A DNA stretch of 64,000 nt, from NCBI GenBank assembly GCA_003315655.1, contig NIZT01000003.1:47797-111796 (forward strand). Reading direction: 5' to 3'. The notes below the pieces were generated by a model. That model did no database searches, was not told where the DNA came from, and saw only the letters and a list, made by a program, of their open reading frames with translations. The position numbers were made by a program, and so were the translations under genes. Of this stretch, positions 7,943 through 17,921 are shown in pieces; the first letter of the stretch is position 1; each line of letters begins with the position of its first letter. Source of the stretch: Candidatus Methanobinarius endosymbioticus (lineage in GTDB: Archaea; Methanobacteriota; Methanobacteria; Methanobacteriales; Methanobacteriaceae).

Positions 7943-8716
7943 ATTAGAGAAATTAACCTTATATCATGGAATGTGAATGGAATTAGAGCAGTAGATAGAA
8001 AAGGATTTTCAGATTGGTTTTCAAAAACTAAACCAGATATGTTATGTCTTCAGGAAATTAAAGCTCAAGTTGAACAAATACCTAAAAGATTAAAACACGT
8101 TGAAGGATATCATAGCTATTTTAATCCAGCTGAAAGAAAAGGTTATAGTGGAGTAGCTACTTATTCTACTTCTAAAGCTAATGAATCTTATACAGGAATT
8201 GGAATAGATAAATTTGATCATGAAGGTAGATTTTTAAGAACTGATTTTGATGATTTCATTCTCCTCAATCTTTACTGGCCTAATGGTGGTATGGGGGATG
8301 ACAGGCTAAAATATAAACTAGAATTTTATGATGCATTCCTTGATTACACTAATAACTTAAGAGATGAAGGAAACAACCTTGTTATATGTGGAGACTTAAA
8401 TACTGCTCATAAACCAATAGACATCGCACGACCAAAAGAAAATGAGAATGTGTCAGGTTTCATGCCCATTGAGCGTGAGTGGATTGATAAATTCTTAGTT
8501 GATGGTTATGTTGATACTTTTCGCATGTTTAATGATAAACCAGAACAATATACTTGGTGGAGCTACAGAACAAGAGCAAGAGATAGAAACGTTGGCTGGA
8601 GATTAGATTATTTCTTTGTAAATGAAGAATTTAAAAGTAATGTAGTGGATAGCTATATTATGTCCGATGTTATGGGTTCAGATCATTGTCCAATTGGATT
8701 AAAAATTGAGCTTTAA
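7943..8716 (+). CDS. xth: Exodeoxyribonuclease III / AP endonuclease (Xth)
   Basis: Base-excision repair nuclease of the EEP fold. Seen in order: [21 protein letters not shown] (metal-binding Glu), [18 protein letters not shown] (catalytic Asp/Asn), WRLDYFF, and the C-terminal SDHCPIGL. The best ribosome site, GGGAGGAG, is followed after 5 nt by ATT, not ATG, GTG or TTG, and starting there gives a protein aligned with the family N-terminus. TTG codons at 7916 and 7928 are alternatives, but they lie upstream of or inside the ribosome site. The ATT start is therefore my preferred but unproven choice. Confidence 0.88.
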   Translation: MREINLISWNVNGIRAVDRKGFSDWFSKTKPDMLCLQEIKAQVEQIPKRLKHVEGYHSYFNPAERKGYSGVATYSTSKANESYTGIGIDKFDHEGRFLRTDFDDFILLNLYWPNGGMGDDRLKYKLEFYDAFLDYTNNLRDEGNNLVICGDLNTAHKPIDIARPKENENVSGFMPIEREWIDKFLVDGYVDTFRMFNDKPEQYTWWSYRTRARDRNVGWRLDYFFVNEEFKSNVVDSYIMSDVMGSDHCPIGLKIEL

Positions 8717-8807
8717 TTTTTTAAGTTATTTTTTCTATATTCTTTTTTTATATTTGGATTAATATCATTTTTTTATTATTTATTAGCTTTTAAACTTTTT
8801 ATTTTTT

Positions 8808-9176
8808 TTATTTATTATATGCATCCCATAGGTCATTAGTTTTTAGCATGGTTGCTAAAGCTCCTAAAACTTTAATTTGATCTGTGAAAATTGCTTAAAC
8901 ACCATCTAAATCATATTGGGGTACTGATTCCCATATTTCATAACCGCATTCTAAACGAGTTGTATATTTTAAAAAGTTTTTTGTTTTTAATATACAATTA
9001 TTTTCAGTCATTATGAGTTGATATATTTGATTTAGATCTGTAAAATAGAGCTTTAAGGCTATTGTTTCATTTTTATCGAGGATATTTATATTGTAGGTAT
9101 CTACCATTCCTCTCATGAAGATATATGAATGATACTGGTTTTGGAAAATCTTAAACAAGTCCATTAGTCTGGGCAT
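8808..9176 (-). pseudogene. Unknown family, copy A of a tandem pair, interrupted by one in-frame stop
   Basis: The frame reads 93 codons to a TAA at 8895-8897, then continues in the same frame for 28 more codons (AIFTDQIKVLGALATMLK... ending WDAYNK) to a second TAA. A full product would be about 122 aa. It is related to the gene immediately upstream: both have FM-x3-VDTYN-x-NIL, then a stretch ending CIL-x-K-F-KY-TR. I do not recognise the family. The ATG lies 6 nt after the stop of copy B, so the pair looks like an operon formed by duplication. Confidence 0.5.
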
Positions 9177-9182
9177 TAAATG

Positions 9183-9492
9183 CTATTCTCCTTTAACAAT
9201 ATTGATTTTTTCATAATCTTCTTTAATATTACTTTTTCCTTCAATCAAATCAAGAAATTCTTTATAATTTACTTCCCAGCGAGTGTTGTATTTGGAAAAA
9301 TTTTTTTCTAATATACATTCTTCTGAATTCATTTGGATTTGGTAGGTTTTTTGATATCTTTAATAAATATATTTCTAAAATTTTTGTATTATTTAAAATA
9401 TTGGAATTATATGTATCCACTATTTTTTCCATAAATATATCAGAAAAATCAATATTTTCATGTTCAGACATAAGAAAAACACTCATTTTCAA
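9183..9492 (-). pseudogene. Unknown family, copy B of the tandem pair, frameshifted
   Basis: The first half (MKMSVFLMSEHENIDF... VDTYNSNILNN) is in one frame. After about 9361 the similarity to copy A continues in another frame (TYQIQMNSEECILEKNFSKY... ending INIVKGE). A one-base change near an A-run (about 9360) explains it. Complete length would be about 102 aa. Function unknown. Confidence 0.45.
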
Positions 9493-9656
9493 TTAAAATT
9501 AATTTAGTATAGTTTATTATATTATAAATTATATATATTATTATATTCTATCATTATTCATGATATTTTATAATTATATATGTATTATAAAGTAGAACAT
9601 GATTATAATATCTATCTTCTAGCAAATATTATCTAATTTTTGATAATAACTATTTT

Positions 9657-10233
9657 TCATGTTGTGATTAAAATTTCTAATTTTTTCTGGGTTTTAAATT
9701 TTTTTATTGTTTTATCCCCTTATTTTATGCACATTTTGAAGTATTCTTTTTTAAATTCTATTACAGATTCAAAGGTCTCATGTCTGTTTTTAGATATTCC
9801 ATTTCATTATAATAATCTATGATTGTATCCCATTTTGAAATGAATTCTATTAAAGTCTCTAAGCATTTTGACATTATCATCGATATTTTTTTGTTGGAGA
9901 ATGATAGTTTTAATAGAAATGAACTTTTAATTCTAAGTTGTCTTTCAATACTAAATCATTTAGCCAGTTTATTAATTCTTTTTTCCTTTTTTGTAATTTT
10001 ATATTCTTTTCTGTTGGGTCTGTCTGTCTGGTAAATGATTTTTGATTTTACCCATTCTGATTTTTCCATATTATTTAATTCACAGTATATTTGACTTTTT
10101 TTGTGCTGGCCAAACAAAACTGAAAATAGAAATAAATAGTTTATTTAAATCATAACCAGTTAATGGACCAACTGAATCTAAAAATCCTAATAGTCCAAGT
10201 TTTAAAAATACTAAAAAACTCCAAAATATTCAT
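9657..10233 (-). pseudogene. PadR-family transcriptional regulator, decayed
   Basis: Reading the minus strand across several frames gives a clear PadR protein: LGLLGFLDSVGPLTGYDL, then FSFVWPA, QIYCELNNMEKSEWVKS, TDRPNRKEYKITKKG, then a C-terminal helical domain with IDDNVKMLRDFNRIHF and HETFESVIEFKKEYF. At least three frameshifts and one or two stops are needed, so it is non-functional as it stands. PadR regulators bind DNA through a winged helix and often control transporters; a MATE transporter remnant lies about 6 kb away. Confidence 0.6.
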
Positions 10234-10599
10234 TTACTTATCTTAATTTACTTATTATAAATTATTATAATTTTATTATATTAATTTTTGTTATTTAAAT
10301 TATTATATTTTTAGTATAAATTTTTATTACTAATTTTATTACTAATTCTAATATTTATTATTAATTTTATAATTAATTTATTATTATCTTATTATTTTTC
10401 ATGATCTATTTTATAAATAAAAATTTAAAAAAATAATTAATATAAAATAATAAAATAAATTAATTATTTGATAAAAAATTATTTAATAAAAATATTAATT
10501 AATGAATTTTCTATAGGATTTATAAAATATTTTTTTATTAATTTTATATTTTTTAATATATTCTTTAAGATATGCTTTCCGTTTTTAAATTTATATGTA
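10234..10599. other. AT-rich gap with no gene seen
   Basis: Nearly pure A/T. No conserved frame or GC-containing hairpin is found. It separates two decayed minus-strand genes. Confidence 0.45.
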
Positions 10600-11715
10600 G
10601 TTTTTATATAGTTATTTTTCTTTCTAATTACTTTTATTTTAGAAATGATATATTTTTATGGTTTTCTTTTTTAATTATAGAATAATTTATCCTATAAGAT
10701 GATGGAGATTTTTTAATAGAATTAACACGCTTTAAATAAACAGGTTTTACTGTTGTTTGTATTTTTTAGGAGATTCTATTTTTTAGGAATATTTATATTA
10801 AATCCTTCAGAAACAGAAGTATATATCTCATTTCCATTATATTCGAATCTGAATTGGTTTTCACCTTCTAATAATTTATAATTAAAAATTCCCATTCCAT
10901 AGTTATTAGTTTTAACCATTCCTATAAATTCATTGTTCACATAAAAACTTAAATAAGCTCTACCAATTCCATTTCCATATTCATCATCTAAATAGGATGT
11001 TAATTTGACGGTGTTTCCTGATTTAACATCGCCTTCAATATTATAAATAATACTATTATTTATTTTATTGAAAATTAATGAATTATTGTCACTACTAGAA
11101 TCATCGAAGTTAATATTTCCCATATATGAAACAAAATAGCTATATATTCCAGTTGAATTTACTGTAAATGTAAATGTATCTATTCCTTCATTATTGGTAG
11201 TTGTATTTCCTATATTAATATTACCAATAAAGAACAAAACATTCATATTTTCTAATAGACTTCTTATATTGTCTTTTAAAGTAGCTGATAGTATAACACT
11301 TCTTCCATATGTGTATATTAATAATTGGAACCATTATCTGTGTACCTTGTTTGTAAATATACATATTGATAATGTTTGAATTATTGTTAGTATAAATATA
11401 TTCTTCCTTCAAAAGAAACATAACAATCAAATATTCCAGTCATATTATGTAAATATGCAAAGGTAGCTATTCCTTCATTATTGGTAGTTACATTTCCTAT
11501 ATTAATATTAATTTTATAAAAAATAAAACAGTTTTATTAACTAATGGATTTTCATAAAAATCAGATAAATATGCAGCTAGAGGAATTTGTTTACCATTAA
11601 CTTTTCTAATGGATGAATTAGTCATATTAATTGAAGTTATACTCTCATTGCAGTTATATGTTAAACTGTTTAATTCATTATTGAAATATTTAATACTAAT
11701 TGTATTTGTTCCCAA
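10600..11715 (-). pseudogene. Adhesin-like surface protein, C-terminal Ig-like repeats, degraded
   Basis: Several minus-strand fragments in different frames encode repeated Ig-like segments with the pattern NGKQIPLAAYLSDFYENPL, then NINIGN-TTNNEG-x-x-TF. The longest is the 156-aa piece ending SVSEGFNINIPKK. A tail rich in Lys and Ser continues in another frame (VYLKRVNSIKKSPSSYR). Such repeats are typical of Methanobrevibacter adhesin-like proteins. No signal peptide is found upstream, so the N-terminus is missing as well. Confidence 0.5.
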
Positions 11716-12044
11716 CTGATTAATAATTTAACATTTGTATAGGATAATTAATTATTTTATCCTATTTTTTATTTTATATTTCTTTATACTCTTATTTTTT
11801 AATTTTAAACTTAATTATTAAAGTTTTATTTTTAATTTTAGCGTATTTTTTTTACTTTATCATTTTTTGTTTAATTTAGTTTTTTATTATTTTTTATTTT
11901 ATTTTTAATTTTTATATTTTTAAGTGAATATTTATAATAATTGAATAAGTATTTGCTTATATACACTATTATAATATAATCATATTAAGTCTAACTTTAA
12001 AATTATAGCTATTTTTTAATAAGAATACATAATTTAAATAAATC
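11716..12044. other. T-rich gap, no gene seen
   Basis: Long T and A runs between two minus-strand genes. The part next to the winged-helix gene probably holds its 3' end. No ORF or RNA is supported. Confidence 0.45.
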
Positions 12045-12308
12045 TTATTTTTCTGTGTATTTAAGCACTTCTTTTCCAAGATTAGTAATTTGATATAATC
12101 GTCCTTGAGTTTTTTCGGGATTTAAAACAGTTATTAAATTTTTATCTTTTAATTCTTTTAAGGTGCGACTTACATGATTTATTCTTATGTCTGTAGATTC
12201 AGCTATTATTGAAGGAATTTTTAACCCTTCTTTTAAATCAATTAATACTTTCATACGATATTTTGACATTTGTACATATGAAATTGCATCAATAGTTTCT
12301 TTGTCCAT
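12045..12308 (-). CDS. Winged helix-turn-helix transcriptional regulator
   Basis: 87-aa single-domain DNA-binding protein. The recognition helix region is STDIRINHVSRTLKELKDKNLI (about residues 39-60), followed by the wing (NPEKTQGRLYQITNLGKEVL). This pattern is common among archaeal ArsR/MarR-like regulators. It is the only intact gene in a stretch of pseudogenes. The gap to the divergent gene (12309-12509) contains CTATATATAAGG (about 12387-12398), a likely TATA box and possible operator site. Confidence 0.75.
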   Translation of the reverse strand: MDKETIDAISYVQMSKYRMKVLIDLKEGLKIPSIIAESTDIRINHVSRTLKELKDKNLITVLNPEKTQGRLYQITNLGKEVLKYTEK

Positions 12309-12509
12309 ATTACTAATAAAGTCTTATAAAATATTATAATTATTAACACCAAAATCTAATAAATTTTTACCAAATACACACTAAACTATATATAAGGTAT
12401 TTATCAAATTTAATTATTACATAATATATTTAATTAATAAAATTTTCATAAAAAGCAAAAATTATTTTTTGAAATAAAAAATATAATTTGAATTTAAGGA
12501 GGTGATGAA

Positions 12510-13190
12510 ATGAATAATTTATTATTATTGGAATTATTGTGATAGTAGTGGGTGCTGTTGCTGGTGGATTTGTAGCTAATAACTACTTATCGGATCAGAA
12601 TCAAAACGATGGTTTGAATTTTAATTCAAGTAATAGTTTTAGAAAAAATGGATTTAAAACTAGTGATAATAGTAAAAATATTGGAATAACTCAAAATAAT
12701 AACTTAAAAATGAATAATAAAATCACTGTTATTAATATAGTTATAGTTGAAATGTGGTATCAATATATTGAAGTAATAGGTATTAAAAATAATATTAATT
12801 TTCATGATTTAGGTAGTGATTCCATAAGTGTTAGTCAATCTATAACAGCAGGGGTACATACATTCAATTTATCTGAGGGTACTATGAGTTATAGTGGTTA
12901 TGCTAATAATAATGGAAGTTTTTATTCTTCTGAAATTTATAAAACTTCAGATGGTAGTTATTTTGGAATCATGGTCATAACTAATCCTAATGGAATTGCA
13001 GAAGAACTAGCTAATGAATTAGCTAACGAAGATAATTTTTCTGTAAGTAAAGACACACTTAAAAAATAGATTCTTCTGGAAGTATTGAAGTTTATAAATT
13101 TGAATCAAAAGGAATAATTCATTATATCTATAATGATGGAAATGACATTGTAATTATTGTAATAAATCAAAAAAAAAACAATTATCTATT
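12510..13190 (+). pseudogene. Secreted/anchored protein with N-terminal membrane helix, frameshifted
   Basis: A strong ribosome site (AAGGAGGTGATGAA) serves ATG 12510, but the membrane helix (IIIGIIVIVVGAVAGGFVA) is in a different frame reached through a T/A repeat within the first codons. A second frameshift at about 13066 is needed to continue into IDSSGSIEVYKFESKGI. The middle has VSQSITAGVHTFNLSEGTMS. The family resembles small Methanobrevibacter proteins of unknown function with an N-terminal anchor. Both lesions are single-base indels. Confidence 0.45.
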
Positions 13191-13191
13191 C

Positions 13192-14665
13192 ATGTTTATG
13201 ACAGATTCGTCAATAAATGGAACAATGGATGAATCTAATCCTTATTATGCAAACTTAAATTCTACTAATAGCTCAGATTCAGATAATAATAATTTAGAAG
13301 AAAATGAAAATCAAAATAATGAAAATAACTATCCTGATAATTCATATGAAGATTATTTTATAATTTCTAATTGTAGTTTTTTTAATAATTTTGCTGGGGC
13401 TTATGGTGGTGCTATCTACAATTTGAAAGATTTTGGTGTAATAGACAATTCCAATTTTGTTAATAATTCTGCTAATAGCCAAAATGGTGCTATAGAAAAT
13501 ATGGATATAAATTTGACAGTAATAAATTGTCATTTTGTTAATAATTTTGCAAGTAGTCTTGGTAGAGCTATGCGTAATAATGGAGAAATGATCTAGATAG
13601 TAATATTATGAATGATAATTCTGCAGGTTGGAGGCATGTGATTTATAATAATAGAACCATGGGCATTTTGAATTTAACTTATCTTAATAATCTAAACTGT
13701 AAAAACAACAAATGGATCTATAATGACTATATATGCTACAATAATTGATGATATGGGAAATACTGTAACTGGTCAAAATATAAGTTTCTATGTTAATGGA
13801 ACTCTTATTGGCACAGTAATAGCTACTGAAGGGCTGGAAATATAAATTATTTAGCAGATAATGTCCAGCTATAATTTCTGTAACTGGAACTTATAGTGGA
13901 ACTGGAATTTTCCTACTAGCGCTCAGTTCTGGACAAATAGCCATTTTTTTTTAAAAACTAATACTACTCGTAATGTTCTAAATAAAGCAAAAATAGGTCA
14001 AAAAATAACTATAAAATATACATTAAAAGATGAAAATGGTAATCCTATAAACGGGGCAACTATTTATTTCCATGTTAATGGTAAAAAGATTGGTTCTAGT
14101 GTTACTGGTTCTAATGAAATAGCAAAATTAAGATATAAAAGTTTCAAAAGCTAGAACTTATAATATTTCTGCTTAATATAATGGAAATTATACATATGTA
14201 TCCAATGAAGAAAGTAAAAAAACTAAAGTTTCAAAAAACTCTTACAAAGTTAAAATTACTAAAAAAGGTAACAGATATACTGTAACTATTACAGATGAAA
14301 ATGGAGTTCCGGTTCCTGGTAAGAAAATCCGTGGTACTGATTTAAGAGGAAGAGTATTGGCATTTGGAATTACTGATGAAAATGATAAGTTCACTTTCAG
14401 ATATAAAGGAAGCTCTATCTATTTCGAAGTATCTTTTAATGATGGTAATGTTTATCAAAACTATAAAACAAGACTTTCTATCAATCCAGATGATTCTGAA
14501 GGAAACTCTAAAAATCCACCTAAATCTGGATCTAATAATAACAACAATAAACCTGAATCGGATAGTTTAGCTAAAAGTTTAGCTATGGAAAAAACTGGAA
14601 TTCCATTAATAGTAATAATTTTAGTGTTGTTAATTAGTTTAGGAATTTTAGCTAGAAAAAAGTAA
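13192..14665 (+). pseudogene. Adhesin-like protein (beta-helix, Ig-like repeats, C-terminal anchor), frameshifted
   Basis: An N/D/E-rich start is followed by right-handed beta-helix repeats (ISNCSFFNNFAGAYGGAIYN; INCHFVNNFASS), then, in other frames, Ig-like repeats (TIYATIIDDMGNTVTGQ; GQKITIKYTLKDENGNPING) and a final intact 102-aa piece. It ends with a Ser/Asn-rich stretch, TGIP, a hydrophobic helix and ARKK, the anchor layout shared with other adhesins here. At least four frameshifts. Surface protein, now broken or needing frame switching. Confidence 0.6.
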
Positions 14666-14817
14666 TATTTGAGAATAATTAAATTTAGATTTTTTTATTT
14701 CTATTATTAAATTTATATTTATTTTTTAGATTTTTTTATTTATTAAGATATTTCTTAATATTTTATTTTTTTATAATTATTATAGTTTTTTATATTTTTT
14801 ATTTCTATTATTAAAAA

Positions 14818-14844
14818 TTTAGGTGTACCTAAAAATATATAAGT
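14818..14844. promoter_or_regulatory. Inverted repeat next to a TATA box
   Basis: TTTAGGT-GT-ACCTAAA (7-bp arms, 2-nt spacer) runs directly into AAAATATATAAG, a good TATA box, about 75 nt before the methyltransferase start. Overlap of a dyad with BRE/TATA is typical of archaeal repressor operators. The regulator is unknown; the winged-helix protein encoded at about 12.0-12.3 kb is one candidate. Confidence 0.5.
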
Positions 14845-14916
14845 GATTAAAATAAATATAACTTCAATTGCTTTTTTGATATTTTGTAATATTTTACTGA
14901 AAGCTTATCATAAATA

Positions 14917-15735
14917 ATGGATGTTAAAATGAAAACAAAATTAAATGATATTTCAGAAACAATGTTAATTCCACTATATTCTAGATCTTGTGAAACTAGA
15001 AAAATTGATGGAATGATTCAAGATCCTAAAGCTATTGAGATGGTATCTAATATTGATCATGATTTTTCAAAGCTTGAAAACTCAAAAACGACTCAATTGG
15101 GAGTTTCTTGTAGAACATTAATTTTAGATGAACAAACAAAAAAATTTATTAAGGAAAATCCTGATGGAGTATGTATTTCTGTTGGTTGTGGCTTAGATAC
15201 ACGATTTGAGTGTGTAAATAATGGAAAAATAACTTGGTATGATTTAGATTTACCTGAAGTAATTGATATTAGAAAACAATTTTTTGATAATAATGATCAA
15301 CAAAAAATGATTAGTGAGTCTATTTTTGATGAATCATGGATTTATAAATTGATCATAAAGGAAAAAATGTTTTATTTATATTTGAAGGAATTCTAATGTA
15401 TTTTTCTGAAGATGAAATAAAACAAATATTAAAAATTATTGAAAAAAATTTAAAAATGCGTTTATATTAATGGAATTAAGTTCTAAACTCATGATAAGGT
15501 TCACTGGTAAACATGAAACTGTTAAAAAAACTAATGCAAGATTTAAATTGGGAGTAAAAAAGCTGAAGATGTTGAAAATTTGTCTAATAATATAAAATTC
15601 ATAGATCAATGGTATCTTTTTGATAAATACAAAGAACAAAATACTATATCTACAAAAAGAAAATCAGCTCTTTCATTTATTTTGCCTATTTTTAATGAAA
15701 TTAATAATAAAATTGCATTATATAATGTCAAATAA
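14917..15735 (+). pseudogene. Leucine carboxyl methyltransferase-family (LCM) SAM methyltransferase, frameshifted
   Basis: The first 150 residues are intact, with the family SAM-binding motif CISVGCGLDTRFE, ITWYDLDLPEV and the N-terminal LIPLYSRSCETRKIDG. After about 15350 the protein continues in other frames: VLFIFEGILMYFSEDEIK, FILMELSSKLMIRFTG, FKLGVKKAEDVENLS and a C-terminus ending NKIALYNVK. Three single-base changes account for this. Members in methanogens are uncharacterised; related enzymes act on small molecules, possibly polyketide-like or O-methyl substrates. Confidence 0.6.
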
Positions 15736-15897
15736 AGAATTATTTATTCCAATATATTTCCTTTTCATTTTTTCTCATTATTTATTGTTTATTTCCTTAA
15801 TTTTTTCTTTTATTTTAATAAATTATATTTTTATTTAAAAAAATTGATTAATTTTATATATTAAAAATAATAAAGCAAATATTCTTAAATAGATAAT

Positions 15898-16119
15898 ATT
15901 ATTTCAAGGAATTGGAAGGGTATTCACACCTTATTTTTATCTTTTGTAAGAGAAGTTCTTCTTACAGTTGTATTTGCTTACATCTTTGTCATTGGTTTAG
16001 GATGGGGTATGGATGGAGTCTGGTGGGGAATATTTATAGGAAGTATTGTAGGATCACTAATAGCTTACTTGTGGGCTAATAATTACATAAAAAAACTAAT
16101 TAAAAATCATGAAACGTGA
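15898..16119 (+). pseudogene. C-terminal remnant of a MATE-type efflux transporter
   Basis: The last 75 residues of a MATE (multi antimicrobial extrusion) protein: QGIGRVFTPYF, then after one frameshift REVLLTVVFAYIFVIGLGWG, DGVWWGIFIGSIVGSLIAYL, and a basic tail ending KLIKNHET. The rest of the about 450-aa protein is absent, so this is a truncated remnant. Confidence 0.6.
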
Positions 16120-16181
16120 TTTTTGTTTAAAGATAAATTTTAGTTTTTAATATTAAAATTTTTCAATATCAATATCTCATT

Positions 16182-16244
16182 TTGTATAAGTTTTTTATAC
16201 AATTGTATAAATTTGTTATACAATTTCATAAACTTTTTATACAA
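16182..16244. repeat. Three tandem 21-bp palindromic repeats
   Basis: Three contiguous units of exactly 21 bp at 16182-16202, 16203-16223 and 16224-16244. Units 1 and 2 are TTGTATAA-N5-TTATACAA with perfect 8-bp arms; unit 3 keeps only a 6-bp core of the palindrome and its right arm reads TTATACAA. The arrangement looks like an operator array or protein-binding array. A short open frame across it (heptad-like because 21 is 7 codons) has no ribosome site and I do not believe it. Confidence 0.6.
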
Positions 16245-16320
16245 AAATATAAAATTTTTAACAAACATATTCATATTTATATCATATATTTTATTTTTAC
16301 TTTTTTTTATTTAAAAAGAA

Positions 16321-16555
16321 TTATTTATTCTTTTTCATACAATTCCAACAAATATTTGTATCTGAATTTGTTTTAAAAGATTTACCACAACTGTTACACG
16401 TGATTTCTTTTAGAGTGGATTTTTATCTACAATATCTAATGAACAGGAACATCTCCACCCCATTTTTCCATTTAAAGCTGCTTCAAAAGATTTATCTTCA
16501 TCAATTTTTTTGTCATAATAATAAATTTGTTTTTAATAAATATATTGTTTGTTTT
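16321..16555 (-). pseudogene. Zinc-ribbon protein remnant
   Basis: The minus strand encodes KKIDEDKSFEAALNGKMG then WRCSCSLDIVDKNPL in one frame, and EITCNSCGKSFKTNSDTN then ICWNCMKKNK in another. Two CxxC pairs (CNSC, CWNC) form a typical zinc ribbon. One frameshift near 16422 separates the halves. Probably the end of a longer gene; function unknown. Confidence 0.45.
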
Positions 16556-16746
16556 AAATTAGAAGATATTTTAGTTTTAAATACATTTTTTATAGTATTA
16601 TTTGAATAATAGATTCTGTTCGTATTTATACTTATTTTTTATTATAAAATTTATATAGGAGTTTTAATAAAATTAGCTATTGATCATTAGATTTCTGATG
16701 ATTTAGGGGAGGGATGTTAGATAAGAATTAATCATCAAATTTTAAT

Positions 16747-17626
16747 ATGAAATTTTATTTTTATTTGTTGTTGATAGTTCTTCTTTTAGTCATTTTTTCT
16801 GTTTTATTTATAATAGAACGGTTGAAATAACAAATAACACTATTGTTGGAAATTATGAAGGAATTACTATTGATTCATTGAATAATACAATATCAAAAAA
16901 TACTCTGATTAATAACACTATTGGAATAAAATTAAATAATTATTACCAAAGTGATCCTAGATATACTACAATTAGTAGTGTTAATTCAACTAACAATGTC
17001 TTTGAATATAATAGAATTGTAGATAATACTTATAATCTTCAATCAGAATACTTAAATTCAACTTATGGTAATGCTACTGGTTTAATAACTAATAATTCTG
17101 ATAATTTTAACTGGTGGGGTTTGAATAATCCTGAAGATTCAATTTTCCAGAATGCTAGTGCTTTTAATGCTAGTTATTGGTTTGTGACTAATCTTAGTTC
17201 TATGCAAGATTCTGTTAATAAAAGTTCTCCTGCTAGATTCAATTATACTATTGGTCTCAATGATCCAACTGTTTTAGCTAATCCAATGAATTTACCGTAT
17301 TTCACATTTAATGTAGATAGTAAAACTTATGATGCACGTCAAAACCAAGTGTTATCTAAAGTTTATAATGAAGCTGGAGATAAAGTATATGGATTTTTTG
17401 TGTATAATCAATGGTTAGAAGCTAAAGTAAAAGATTAGACGTTCCAGGACCAAATCCGACTCCAAATAATACTACTAATAATATTAATCACACTAATAAT
17501 ACTAATGGTGGAAATAGTAGTGCTTTAGATGTTGGTGCTAGTATGAAAGATACTGATATTCATTTAATAGCTATTCTCATTGCTTTTATAAGTACTGTAA
17601 GTGTTGTTATTCGTAAAAGAAAATAA
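16747..17626 (+). pseudogene. Adhesin-like protein, internally shortened and frameshifted
   Basis: The gene starts with a signal peptide (MKFYFYLLLIVLLLVIFS) but after 27 codons hits a stop. In another frame it goes straight into beta-helix repeats (TVEITNNTIVGNYEGITID) without the long passenger domain expected, so a deletion is likely. The conserved post-helix segment includes NWWGLNNPED. A final frameshift leads to the Asn/Thr-rich linker, GASMKDTDIHL and a hydrophobic helix ending RKRK. Confidence 0.55.
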
Positions 17627-17921
17627 TATTTAACTTTTTAAATTTAAGAATAATTATTTTTTTATTCTTTTATATTTTCTATTTTTGTTTTTTCATTTTT
17701 TTTCATTCTTTTTTGCTTTTTTCAATGCATAATTCATATTATTCTAAACAAAACTCGTAATATAAAATTACTTATTATTTATTGATTTTAGTAGTATTTG
17801 GTAATCTTATGGGATTATTTTATAGCAATCACTAGGTATAATTGGCCTTTTTTATAACTTGTTCGTGTTCATAATAATGTTTATATATTAGTTATAACAT
17901 AATATCATGTATCTCTAAATT

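Noticed and set aside
16182..16376. 64-aa ORF with heptad-like repeats
   Set aside because: The 7-residue repeat is produced by the 21-bp palindromic DNA repeat; there is no ribosome site.
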